Source of the DNA: an uncultured Lachnospiraceae bacterium
GTDB lineage: Bacteria > Bacillota > Clostridia > Lachnospirales > Lachnospiraceae
Length of the DNA: 64,000 nucleotides
NCBI GenBank assembly: GCA_948794795.1
Contig: CAQGLR010000015.1
Coordinates: 23,902-87,901, forward strand
Direction: 5' to 3'
Positions 18,071-25,796 of this stretch are shown here, in pieces; positions within the stretch are counted from its first letter, which is position 1, and each line of letters opens with the position of its first letter. The position numbers were made by a program, and so were the translations under genes. The notes beneath the pieces were generated by a model that saw only the letters and a program-made list of their open reading frames with translations, was not told the origin of the DNA and searched no databases.

Positions 18071-19378
18071 ATGAAATATGCTGGAAAAGTTTCTGAAATA
18101 ATAAATGCTTTTTCACCAGCACCACTAAAAACAGACCAGATGGATGAATTTTATTGTAATAATACAATGGAATACCGCACAAGTGATAAATACAGCTCCC
18201 CAATTGAAGATATTTTTGACAGCTGCCAGACCCAGGAAGAAGGTAATGCATTTTTATTACTTGGACACAGAGGATGTGGAAAAAGTACAGAATTAAATAA
18301 AATGTCTGAAAGACTAATAGAAAAAGGATACCATGTAAAAACAATTAACTGTGGCATGGATTTAGATTTACTCAATATTGTATATTCTGACCTTTTTATA
18401 ATAATGGGTGAAGCATTACTTAAAATTGCAGAAGAAGCAGGATGTAAAATCCAAAATAATATTCTGGATAATATAATGAATTTCTGGAATGATGGCATAG
18501 AAATTGCAACATGCCAGGAAACAGCTGCTGCTTCAGCAGAAGCCGGAATATCTGTTAAAACAGATGGTATATTGGCAAATATTTTAAATATTTTCTCCAA
18601 TATCAAAACAGATTTAAAATTTAATGAAGAAATAAGAAAAGAATACCGTAAAAAAATAAGTATACGTTCCAGTGAATGGATTAGAATATTAGGACACGTT
18701 TCAGATGAAATTGCCAGACAAACAGATGGTAAATATCCTGTTATAATCTTTGAAGATATAGATAAACTTAATCCCGAAGATGCATGGACATTGTTTTATA
18801 ATTATGTAACCATTCTTTCTGGTATGAAATTTCCAGTTATTTATACTTTTCCTATTGCCCTTTCATATGATACAAGATTTTCAGCTATGGAAAGTTATTT
18901 CACAACTAAAACACTTCCAATGATAAAGATTAGAACAATAGAAGATGAACCTTTCCAGGATGGTATTAATGTAATATGCAAAATCGTGGAAAAACGTGCA
19001 GATTTAGAATTATTTGAAATAAATGTATTAAAAAAACTGGTGCAGGACACAGGAGGTTCCCTCAGGGATTTATTCCATGTAATAAATTCATCAGCCAAAA
19101 GAGCAGTACGCAGGAATAGCGAAACCATCTCTATGGAAGATGCAGAACATGCATTGGAAGAATTAAAAACATATTTAACAAGACGGATAGAAGAAAAAGA
19201 TTATGAGTTTTTATTAAATATATATAATGGTAACAAAGAAAGAATAACAAATAAAGAAATGCTTCTAAAAATGTTACAAGCATCGGTAGTGCTTGAATAC
19301 AATGGGAAACGGTGGCATAACCTTCATCCTTTAGTTACAAAATTTCTTATAGACCAGGGGCTGGTGACAGATGACTAA
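18071..19378 (+). CDS. P-loop ATPase, first gene of an ATPase-TPR pair
   Basis: 435 residues, start supported by GGGAGGAATTTAAA before the ATG. Walker A is GHRGCGKST (65-73) and Walker B is VIIFEDID (224-231). The helical lid and a C-terminal winged-helix-like end (LLKMLQASVVLEYNGKRWHNLHPLVTKFL) resemble AAA/STAND-type ATPases. No transmembrane segments or nuclease motifs are visible. It overlaps the following TPR gene by 8 bases, so the two products are very likely made together and act together. I do not recognise a named system; a role in signalling or defence is inference from the architecture only. Confidence 0.8.
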   Translation: MKYAGKVSEIINAFSPAPLKTDQMDEFYCNNTMEYRTSDKYSSPIEDIFDSCQTQEEGNAFLLLGHRGCGKSTELNKMSERLIEKGYHVKTINCGMDLDLLNIVYSDLFIIMGEALLKIAEEAGCKIQNNILDNIMNFWNDGIEIATCQETAAASAEAGISVKTDGILANILNIFSNIKTDLKFNEEIRKEYRKKISIRSSEWIRILGHVSDEIARQTDGKYPVIIFEDIDKLNPEDAWTLFYNYVTILSGMKFPVIYTFPIALSYDTRFSAMESYFTTKTLPMIKIRTIEDEPFQDGINVICKIVEKRADLELFEINVLKKLVQDTGGSLRDLFHVINSSAKRAVRRNSETISMEDAEHALEELKTYLTRRIEEKDYEFLLNIYNGNKERITNKEMLLKMLQASVVLEYNGKRWHNLHPLVTKFLIDQGLVTDD

Positions 19379-21254
19379 GATTAACCAGGAAGGATACAAA
19401 ACATTAGGCTGGATTATAAATAAATCAGAACAAGGTTTATTTCTAGTAGTAGCTGATGAAATTATACAAAAAGAGATTGTTAATATTTACAAACATGGAA
19501 CAATAGAAATTTATGATTACAAAAAACATCCAGGTCCATACTATTTACGTGATATTCAAAAATGGGTTGCCTCCCTGCCAGAAACACAGATTTTTATGAT
19601 TACTAACTTCCATCTTGCAATACAGGATGAAGAAAGTCTTAAACGTCTTAACTTTAGCAGGGACGTAATGGAAAACTTAGGAAAAAATTTTATATTTCTT
19701 ACAACACAATATGGGGATGATATATTATCAGCTAATGCATATGACTTTTATTCCTATATTAAACTTCGTATTACATTCCAGAATTATGAAACTATATTTG
19801 CAAATAAAGAAGAAGCAAATATTACATTTCATAAAGTACAAGAAGGATTAGAAATAAATCAATGGAACCCAGAAAATTATAAACAAAAATTAAAAGAAAC
19901 TGATATTTTAATAGAACAGTCTAATGACCAAAAAAATAATGTCCAGTATTATGAAAATGAAAAAGCACTTCTAAATGAACTAAAAACCATGGAAACACTA
20001 TTAGGAACAAAGCATTTGGAAATAGCAAAAATTAATTTTAGACTTGCAGAAATTTATAAACACCAAGTTAAGTATAAAGAAGCAGAAGCATTGTATAAAA
20101 AAAGCCTGCAGATATATGAAAATTTACTTGGTACAGAACATCTTGATACAGCCTCTATATATAATAATCTGGCTGAAGTTTATAAAAATCTGGGTAAATA
20201 TGCAGAAGCAGAGGAATTATATAAAAAAAGTTTACAAATACATAAAAATATTTTGGGTACAGAACACTCTGGTACAGCAACATCTTATAATAACCTGGCT
20301 GGGGTTTATACAAGTCTAGGTAAATATAAAGAAGCAGAAGAATTATATAAAAAAAGTATATATATATATGAAAATGTAGTTGGTACAAAACATCGTTATA
20401 CAGCAACTTCTTATAATAACCTGGCTGGAGTTTATAAAAACCTAGGTAAATATGCAGAAGCAGAAAAATTATATAAAAAGAGCCTGCAGATGTGTGAAAA
20501 CTTACTTGGCACAGAACACCCTTATACTGCTGCCTCTTATAATAATCTTGCCGGAGTTTATGTACACCAAAGTAAATATACAGAAGCAGAAACATTGTAT
20601 AAAAAAAGCTTATATATGTATGAAAATTTACTTGGCACAAAACATCCTGATACAGCAACATCTTATAATAACCTGGCTAATATATATACAAATCTGGGTA
20701 AATATGCACATGCAGAAGCATTGTATAAAAAAAGCTTGCAGATACGTGAGGATATTTTTGGTACAGAACATCCTTATACTGCTGCCTCTTATAATAACCT
20801 GGCCGAAGTTTATACAAATCTAAAGAAATATGCAGAAGCAGAAACATTGTATAAAAAAAGCTTGCAGATATGGGAAAATATTTTTGGCACAGAACATCCT
20901 GATACAGCAATTTCATATAATAACCTAGCTAAAGTATATGAATACCAGCAAAAGTACCAGGAAGCAAAAGAGCTATATAAAAAAAGCCTGCAGATATATG
21001 AAGATATTTTAGGCGCAGAACATCCTTATACAACAACTTCATATAATAATCTGGCTAGAATTTATACAAAACAACATAAATACAAGATTGCATTAATTTA
21101 TTATCTTAAGGCATACCAGGTATTTATACATAAACTTGGAGCCAGCCATACATATACACAAACCGCTTACTCAAACATGGAGATAACCTATAAAGAATAT
21201 AATCCTAAGGGTAATTTTAAACATTGGCTGGAAACAAATACTACTAATTTATAA
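19371..21254 (+). CDS. TPR-repeat protein with N-terminal NTPase-like domain lacking Walker A
   Basis: 627 residues. Residues of about 1-190 contain a beta strand ending in an acidic or polar motif (TQIFMITNFHLAI), then LKRLNFSRDVMENLGKNFIF and a YDFYSYIKLRITF segment. This resembles the second half of a P-loop NTPase or STAND-like domain without a glycine-rich loop. From residue 216, nine exact 42-residue kinesin-light-chain-type TPR units follow (consensus PYTATSYNNLAGVYKNLGKY-AEAEELYKKSLQIYENLLGTEH). The TPR superhelix probably recognises a protein or peptide. It is translationally coupled to the ATPase gene. Confidence 0.82.
   Translation: MTKINQEGYKTLGWIINKSEQGLFLVVADEIIQKEIVNIYKHGTIEIYDYKKHPGPYYLRDIQKWVASLPETQIFMITNFHLAIQDEESLKRLNFSRDVMENLGKNFIFLTTQYGDDILSANAYDFYSYIKLRITFQNYETIFANKEEANITFHKVQEGLEINQWNPENYKQKLKETDILIEQSNDQKNNVQYYENEKALLNELKTMETLLGTKHLEIAKINFRLAEIYKHQVKYKEAEALYKKSLQIYENLLGTEHLDTASIYNNLAEVYKNLGKYAEAEELYKKSLQIHKNILGTEHSGTATSYNNLAGVYTSLGKYKEAEELYKKSIYIYENVVGTKHRYTATSYNNLAGVYKNLGKYAEAEKLYKKSLQMCENLLGTEHPYTAASYNNLAGVYVHQSKYTEAETLYKKSLYMYENLLGTKHPDTATSYNNLANIYTNLGKYAHAEALYKKSLQIREDIFGTEHPYTAASYNNLAEVYTNLKKYAEAETLYKKSLQIWENIFGTEHPDTAISYNNLAKVYEYQQKYQEAKELYKKSLQIYEDILGAEHPYTTTSYNNLARIYTKQHKYKIALIYYLKAYQVFIHKLGASHTYTQTAYSNMEITYKEYNPKGNFKHWLETNTTNL
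20016..21149 (+). repeat. Nine tandem 126-bp units encoding TPRs
   Basis: Nine in-frame 126-bp units, total 1134 bp, with nearly identical stretches between copies (for example gaagcagaa, tataaaaaaagc, tataataacctggct). Similarity at DNA level suggests recent expansion or homogenisation by recombination, so repeat number may vary between strains. Confidence 0.85.
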
Positions 21255-21284
21255 ACCAAAACAAGACAAAAACAAATAAAGACT

Positions 21285-21333
21285 GCAAGGATATAAAAGG
21301 CATATGTAAATAAACACATGCCTTTTATCCTGC
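21285..21333. terminator. Terminator-like hairpin after the TPR gene
   Basis: Stem GCAAGGATATAAAAGGCATATG pairs, with one bulge, with CATGCCTTTTATCCTGC. It lies 31 bp after the TPR stop. The T tract on the plus side is weak. Confidence 0.65.
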
Positions 21334-21345
21334 ATATATTATAAT

Positions 21346-21535
21346 TTAATTTATATTTTCTATATCTTGAACCCTGTTTTCTAAAAACTCCATGCAAATC
21401 TTATATTCTCCAGGAATATTTAACCCTGCCATTTGACAACCGTTCTACATTTTACATTATGTCATAACCTTGCATTGGCTCAGACAATAACAGCAAAATA
21501 TAATAAACCATTTCTGTAAGTGCCTGGTTGGACAG
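21346..21535 (-). pseudogene. Decayed PadR-family regulator gene
   Basis: Minus-strand translation starts after AGGAGGCGGG with a CTG where an ATG is expected, and reads LSNQALTEMVYYILLLLSEP then MQGYDIM. This is the conserved N-terminal winged-helix start of PadR regulators. It is followed by an in-frame TAA, then NVERLSNGRV, and after a frame change NIPGEYKICMEFLENRVQDI to a stop at 21346. About 60 codons remain instead of about 105. So the start codon is lost, one stop is present and an internal segment is missing. It faces away from the oxidoreductase gene, the usual position of a PadR repressor relative to its target. Confidence 0.75.
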
Positions 21536-21612
21536 TATTCCCGCCTCCTATTACGGTTCGCGTTATATCATCTTCAGGTATATATGTCAATATAATTTTA
21601 AAAAACTTTTGT

Positions 21613-21681
21613 TGTAACTATTGACATTACACCAAAAGGATGATATTATAAATACAGTCGATGTAACAACAATCATTACAT
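21613..21681 (+). promoter_or_regulatory. Promoter with two palindromic operators for the oxidoreductase gene
   Basis: TTGACA (21621-21626), 17 bases, TATTAT (21644-21649): a near-perfect vegetative promoter. TGTAA-N9-TTACA overlaps the -35 box (21613-21631), and the stronger ATGTAA-N9-TTACAT lies just after the expected start site (21661-21681). The half-sites contain ATGT/ACAT, as in PadR-type operators, and the neighbouring regulator remnant is PadR-like. Binding is inferred. Confidence 0.75.
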
Positions 21682-21716
21682 TAAATTAAATTTTTATATT
21701 ACAGGAGGTAATTATT

Positions 21717-22346
21717 ATGAAGATTGCAATAGTTTGTGCAAATGGCAAAGCAGGTAAACTTATTACAAAAGAAGCAGTAGAAAGGGGACTTGACGTAACT
21801 GCAATTATCAGGGGTGAGAACAAATCTGCAGCACCTCATTATATAAGCAAAGATATTTTTGATATAACTGCAGAAGATTTAAAAGAATTTGATGTTGTAG
21901 TTGACGCATTTGGTGCATGGACAGAAGATACCCTTCATCTCCACAGTACCTCACTTAAGGTATTATGTGATGCCCTGTCTGGCACTAATACAAGACTGCT
22001 TGTAGTAGGCGGGGCTGGAAGCCTTTACGTAAATCCAGAACACACAGCATGTGTAGCTGACGGACCTGGTTTCCCAGATACCTTTAAACCACTTGCAGCC
22101 GCAATGGCAAAGGCTCTTAGTGAATTACGCCAAAGAAATGATACCAGATGGACTTATATAAGCCCTGCTGCTGATTTCCAGGCAGATGGCAGGCATACCG
22201 GGGAATATATCCTTGCAGGTGAAGAATTTACCTTGAATAATAAAGGAGAAAGCATTATTAGTTATGCTGATTATGCAACTGCTATGGTAGATGAAATTAT
22301 AAATGGCAGCCACATACAAGAGAGGATTTCAGTTTTAAGAAAATAA
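21717..22346 (+). CDS. NAD(P)-binding oxidoreductase (SDR-like, YwnB type)
   Basis: 209 residues with an excellent AGGAGG site. The N-terminal Rossmann fold shows a glycine-rich dinucleotide loop (IAIVCANGKAGKLITKEAVE), then DVVVDAFGAWTE, LLVVGGAGSLYV, and a C-terminal RWTYISPAADFQADGRHTGEY segment typical of atypical SDR or NmrA-like reductases of about 210 residues. The substrate is unknown; related proteins are often induced by electrophiles or quinones. Probably formerly repressed by the PadR-type gene now decayed next to it. Confidence 0.85.
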   Translation: MKIAIVCANGKAGKLITKEAVERGLDVTAIIRGENKSAAPHYISKDIFDITAEDLKEFDVVVDAFGAWTEDTLHLHSTSLKVLCDALSGTNTRLLVVGGAGSLYVNPEHTACVADGPGFPDTFKPLAAAMAKALSELRQRNDTRWTYISPAADFQADGRHTGEYILAGEEFTLNNKGESIISYADYATAMVDEIINGSHIQERISVLRK

Positions 22347-22477
22347 AACATACAAACATGTGGAAAATAAAAATATTTACTTGTAAATTTTATAATTATA
22401 ATATACCCAGCTAAATAAAGAAGCTGCTGCATTAAGAAAAACTATAACAATATATAACAAGACCTTAATTGTAAATA

Positions 22478-22527
22478 ACACAGAAACATCCGCCTGCCAG
22501 TCCAGGCAAAGGCAGGTGTTTTTGTGT
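22478..22527. terminator. Bidirectional terminator between convergent genes
   Basis: Stem ACACAGAAACATCCGCCTGCC pairs with GGCAGGTGTTTTTGTGT over loop AGTCCAGGCAAA. A and T tracts flank both sides. It separates the convergent oxidoreductase and LytTR genes. Confidence 0.8.
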
Positions 22528-22533
22528 TGTCCT

Positions 22534-23235
22534 TTATCCATTTGCAATATAGTAACGGTATTCCATCAAATGTTTTTTGAACTCTGCACTCTTTCTTGTA
22601 CTTAACATAGCCATATCACCATTACTCATCTTAATATCTGTCTTACAAAAACTATCCACACATCTTAAATTTATTAAGTATGACCTGTGGACACGGAAAA
22701 AGCCCTCTTCTGCAAGTTCTTTCTCCATTTCTGAAATCGTATTGCCACATAAAAGCAACTCTTTCTTTATATGTACAATAACATGTCTTTTCATAGTTTC
22801 AATATATATTATGTCCCTTATTTTAACAGCAACCTCACCCACTCTTAAAACTTTCAGGAACATTGTCTTTCCTCCATCCAGTTTCCTTTCTGCACTTTTC
22901 AAAGCTTCTGAAAGTTCCTTGTCCATAGCTGTTTTATCTACATACCTGAATGCTTCAAATATAAAACCTTTCTTTATATATTCATCATGTGTTGTAAGAA
23001 TTATAATAACTGCATCTGGAAACCGTGTCTTATATCTTTCTATTGCCTCAAAGCCATTAATAACAGGCATCTCAATATCCATTAAAATAATATCACTTTT
23101 CTTATTTTCATTAAGAAAGCTTCTGCCAGACAAATAATAAGTAATATCAACTTCCCTGCCACTATAATAATGCTCCAGAAAATCTTCTACTCTTTTTAGC
23201 CATAATTTTTCGTCATCAACTACTGCAATCTTCAT
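22534..23235 (-). CDS. LytTR-family response regulator (second GHKL/LytTR pair)
   Basis: 233 residues, start with AAAGGAAAGG upstream. Receiver domain: acidic pair VVDDE, phospho-acceptor DIILMDIEMP, Thr/Lys region ...RYVDKTAMDKEL (Lys in an atypical YVDK context). LytTR domain: IIYIETMKRHVIVHIKK and FFRVHRSYLINLRCVDSFCK. This is the AgrA/ComE-like class. Its presumed kinase lies upstream on the same strand, separated by 364 bp that hold a 17-codon peptide gene. Confidence 0.9.
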   Translation of the reverse strand: MKIAVVDDEKLWLKRVEDFLEHYYSGREVDITYYLSGRSFLNENKKSDIILMDIEMPVINGFEAIERYKTRFPDAVIIILTTHDEYIKKGFIFEAFRYVDKTAMDKELSEALKSAERKLDGGKTMFLKVLRVGEVAVKIRDIIYIETMKRHVIVHIKKELLLCGNTISEMEKELAEEGFFRVHRSYLINLRCVDSFCKTDIKMSNGDMAMLSTRKSAEFKKHLMEYRYYIANG

Positions 23236-23406
23236 ATGACCTTTCCTTTCTGTATACCATCCCCATATATACCATGAAATGAAAAAAAAGTCTACATATC
23301 TTTGTAAACTTTCCTTTCATACACATAATTCTTCTAACAAAAAACAATTATTTAATACTTGCTTGCCAAAATTATAGTAGTTCCAAATAACAAACCATAC
23401 AAGATA

Positions 23407-23460
23407 TTAGCCTAAAAGCTCAAGCAAATACTCAAAAACAATTAGTGAATATGGCATCAT
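23407..23460 (-). CDS. 17-residue peptide between kinase and regulator (putative signal peptide gene)
   Basis: ATG at 23458-23460 preceded by GGGAGGTG (23467-23474) at ideal spacing, the best ribosome site in this intergenic region. It encodes MMPYSLIVFEYLLELLG and stops with TAA at 23407. The peptide is hydrophobic with two acidic residues and no leader/recognition structure of AgrD type; no AgrB-like protease is near. Location between a multi-helix GHKL kinase and its LytTR regulator suggests an exported or leader peptide. It is too short for homology to decide. Confidence 0.5.
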   Translation of the reverse strand: MMPYSLIVFEYLLELLG

Positions 23461-23599
23461 TTGTAACACCTCCCAAATTAAATGATACCAGTATATTAAT
23501 AACAATGATATTGTTTTTCAATATGACTTGCACAAACGACTATTTTTATAACATTAATGCAATCTTTTATACTATTTTTTTAGTTCATAAATATAATTA

Positions 23600-24910
23600 T
23601 TATTTATTTTTGTTTACTAATGCAATGAGAACTTCAAATATGTTATTATCTGTTTTTATATCCATGCTCCCATTATATAATTCCACACTTTTCTTTACAT
23701 TAAGCAGGCCATATCCATGATTTTGTGAAACTTTTTTAGTAACAATAACATTTTGGCTGATATGCAGCTCTCCAACATATGGATTACGTACATTAAAATA
23801 TAACATTAAATCATCATAACGGAATGTAATATCTATATACCTGTCATTTTTATCTATCTTAACTACTGCTTCTATAGCATTGTCCAATAAATTAGAAATT
23901 ATAGTGCATAAATCAAACATATCTATATTACAGTTCTTAGTCATTTTACCTGTAAGTTTAAGTTTTATATTATTCTTTTCCATCTTCTGGTAATAATAAT
24001 TAAGTATTGCATCAATAAATCCATCACCTACGGTAACATGTGTATTATACCCATTCAATCTTTCAGTAATTGCCTCTATATATTTTAATACATCTTTATA
24101 TCTTTTTTCTTTACACAAAAGCTGTAGGGAATTTAAATGACTACGGTAATCATGCCTGAACTTTTTTGTTTCTTCTTCTCTTAATTCAAGATATTCATAA
24201 TTCTCCTGTTGCATATTCATATATTTCTGGTTTAAATGATTTTGTACTTTTAAACCTTCATTAGTTATAGTCATCAAAAAAATTAATCCATATTGTAATA
24301 ATGTACTTATAAATACCATTATAGAAATAATTAATGCAAATCCCTTTTTGTCCATCTCCCTGATTATTAAACATACATACACAAACAAAAGATAATCTGC
24401 CAGCCCTATAAACAAATAAATAATATATTGTTTTGTTGAAATCTTATGTACAAACCGGGCTTTTTCTTTAACAAAAATATTTATCATAAACAGAAACGTT
24501 AATATAACTATATATGTAAATATTTTTGTTAATACTTCATTTTCAAAACTAAAATATATTAAAACACTTGATACAGCTTTATATATCATTGCATCTATAA
24601 TATTTATAAATATAAGTGCCCACATTCCCCTCAAAAGTAATTCTTTATAAGATAATTCAGAATATAACATATGTAATTCAAATGCAATAAACAAAATATA
24701 TAACAATAAGAAAAATGGACTTTGCCTGTTTAAACACCATATAAATGAAAAAATAATCCAAATTAACAAATTGAAAATCAAACTTTTTCTTACAACAATA
24801 GTTCTCATGCCAAAGAAAACAATAAAAACCATTACTAATTTAAATATTTCTACACCCAAATCAACAAAATAATATAAAAAATCCATTAAAAAATTTGCCA
24901 ATACCACCAT
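23600..24910 (-). CDS. GHKL sensor histidine kinase with polytopic membrane sensor
   Basis: 436 residues. The N-terminal half contains about six hydrophobic helices (for example LVMVFIVFFGMR, LLYILFIAFELHML, YIVILTFLFMINIFV, YLFIGLADYLLFVYVCLII), the AgrC-type peptide-sensing layout. Kinase core: H-box KFRHDYRSHLNSL, N-box IISNLLDNAIEAV, G-box NHGYGLLNVKKSV. It lies upstream of the LytTR regulator on the same strand. The ribosome site (GAGAG) before the ATG at 24910 is weak; a start eight codons later is possible. Confidence 0.88.
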   Translation of the reverse strand: MVVLANFLMDFLYYFVDLGVEIFKLVMVFIVFFGMRTIVVRKSLIFNLLIWIIFSFIWCLNRQSPFFLLLYILFIAFELHMLYSELSYKELLLRGMWALIFINIIDAMIYKAVSSVLIYFSFENEVLTKIFTYIVILTFLFMINIFVKEKARFVHKISTKQYIIYLFIGLADYLLFVYVCLIIREMDKKGFALIISIMVFISTLLQYGLIFLMTITNEGLKVQNHLNQKYMNMQQENYEYLELREEETKKFRHDYRSHLNSLQLLCKEKRYKDVLKYIEAITERLNGYNTHVTVGDGFIDAILNYYYQKMEKNNIKLKLTGKMTKNCNIDMFDLCTIISNLLDNAIEAVVKIDKNDRYIDITFRYDDLMLYFNVRNPYVGELHISQNVIVTKKVSQNHGYGLLNVKKSVELYNGSMDIKTDNNIFEVLIALVNKNK

Positions 24911-25357
24911 CTTCTCTCTTGTAAATTACTTAACCACTAACTCTATTATATACAGTTTATTATTACAAATAACCAAATGATATACACAATCCATATTACA
25001 TACAATCTGGACCGCTTTTCTAATTTAAAACAATCCTGCCACCACTTTACAGCACTTTGATAAAAACATGGGCTCATGCCAAAACTAACAAGTCCTTCTA
25101 TTGCCAGCTTTACTCTTAGAAATTATATCTTATAAAATCTGGCTTAATAAAGTTAAGTACAACAACTACCATATATTATGGTTTAACACCTGGTCAAATA
25201 ATATATTGTTGTAAAAAATTATAATACTATTTCAATTTTATGTCACTATTCTAATATTTAAACACTGTGTAATTTTGCGCAATTTTAATTTTTGCAACGT
25301 CCAAAATAAGCCTTATTGCAGCAAGTTTTCCTATATCAAAACTTTTGTAAATTTTAA
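24911..25357. other. Gene-free AT-rich intergenic DNA
   Basis: Upstream region of the GHKL kinase on the minus strand. No reading frame with a ribosome site and no strong hairpin could be supported before the partial repeat at 25358. Confidence 0.4.
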
Positions 25358-25475
25358 GCATCCCATCCAGGCGGAATGCGTGCAAAGCCATGCTTCACAT
25401 GGCTTTTTGTTGGTAAAATTTTGAAACTGCCAGAGCCACATAATTTATGAAATATTTAATTTTCAGATACCACAT
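25358..25475. repeat. Partial hairpin repeat R3 (right half only)
   Basis: Matches the right half of R1 from gcatcccatcc through atgcgtgcaaagccatg, the small hairpin AAAGCCATG-CTTCA-CATGGCTTT, tttgttggtaaaa and ctgccagag (25429-25436). The outer flank (cataatttatgaaatatttaattttca) matches that of R4 instead of R1. The left half is not found, so the copy is truncated. Confidence 0.7.
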
Positions 25476-25603
25476 CAGATTAACAATGTAATTATTAAAA
25501 AGCAAAGTAAACAAGATATTGCATATGACTACACCTTTTTACCATAAAAATTCTTGATTTGATATATAAAAATTTCTACATTTAATATTTTGCTACACTT
25601 TTT

Positions 25604-25654
25604 ACAAAAATACAGCCCGTTTTGCCTTACAAAAAATACAGCCCGTTTTGCCTT
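25604..25654. repeat. Two tandem 25/26-bp direct repeats
   Basis: Two head-to-tail copies built on ATACAGCCCGTTTTGCCTT, each preceded by acaaaaa, with no spacer between. They lie directly upstream of the promoter of the isomerase gene and could be two binding sites for one regulator. Confidence 0.7.
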
Positions 25655-25661
25655 ATTTTTA

Positions 25662-25690
25662 TTGCAAATTATATTAAAATGTACTAAAAT
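25662..25690 (+). promoter_or_regulatory. Promoter of the isomerase gene
   Basis: TTGCAA (25662-25667) and TAAAAT (25685-25690) are separated by 17 bases, about 100 bases before the start codon and immediately after the 25-bp tandem repeat. Confidence 0.55.
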
Positions 25691-25796
25691 GATAATGTGA
25701 GGATTGTAATATTTGCTAGAAACCAGCTCACAGCTATGTATCTGCAAATATTAATCAAAATATTAAATATATAATTAAGAAAGGACGGTTTATAAA

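Noticed and set aside
20016..21149. Regular repeats considered as a CRISPR array or minisatellite
   Set aside because: The 126-bp units are in frame and encode TPRs; there are no unique spacers.
25604..25654. Two direct repeats considered as a minimal CRISPR
   Set aside because: The copies are adjacent without a spacer, and no cas genes are present.
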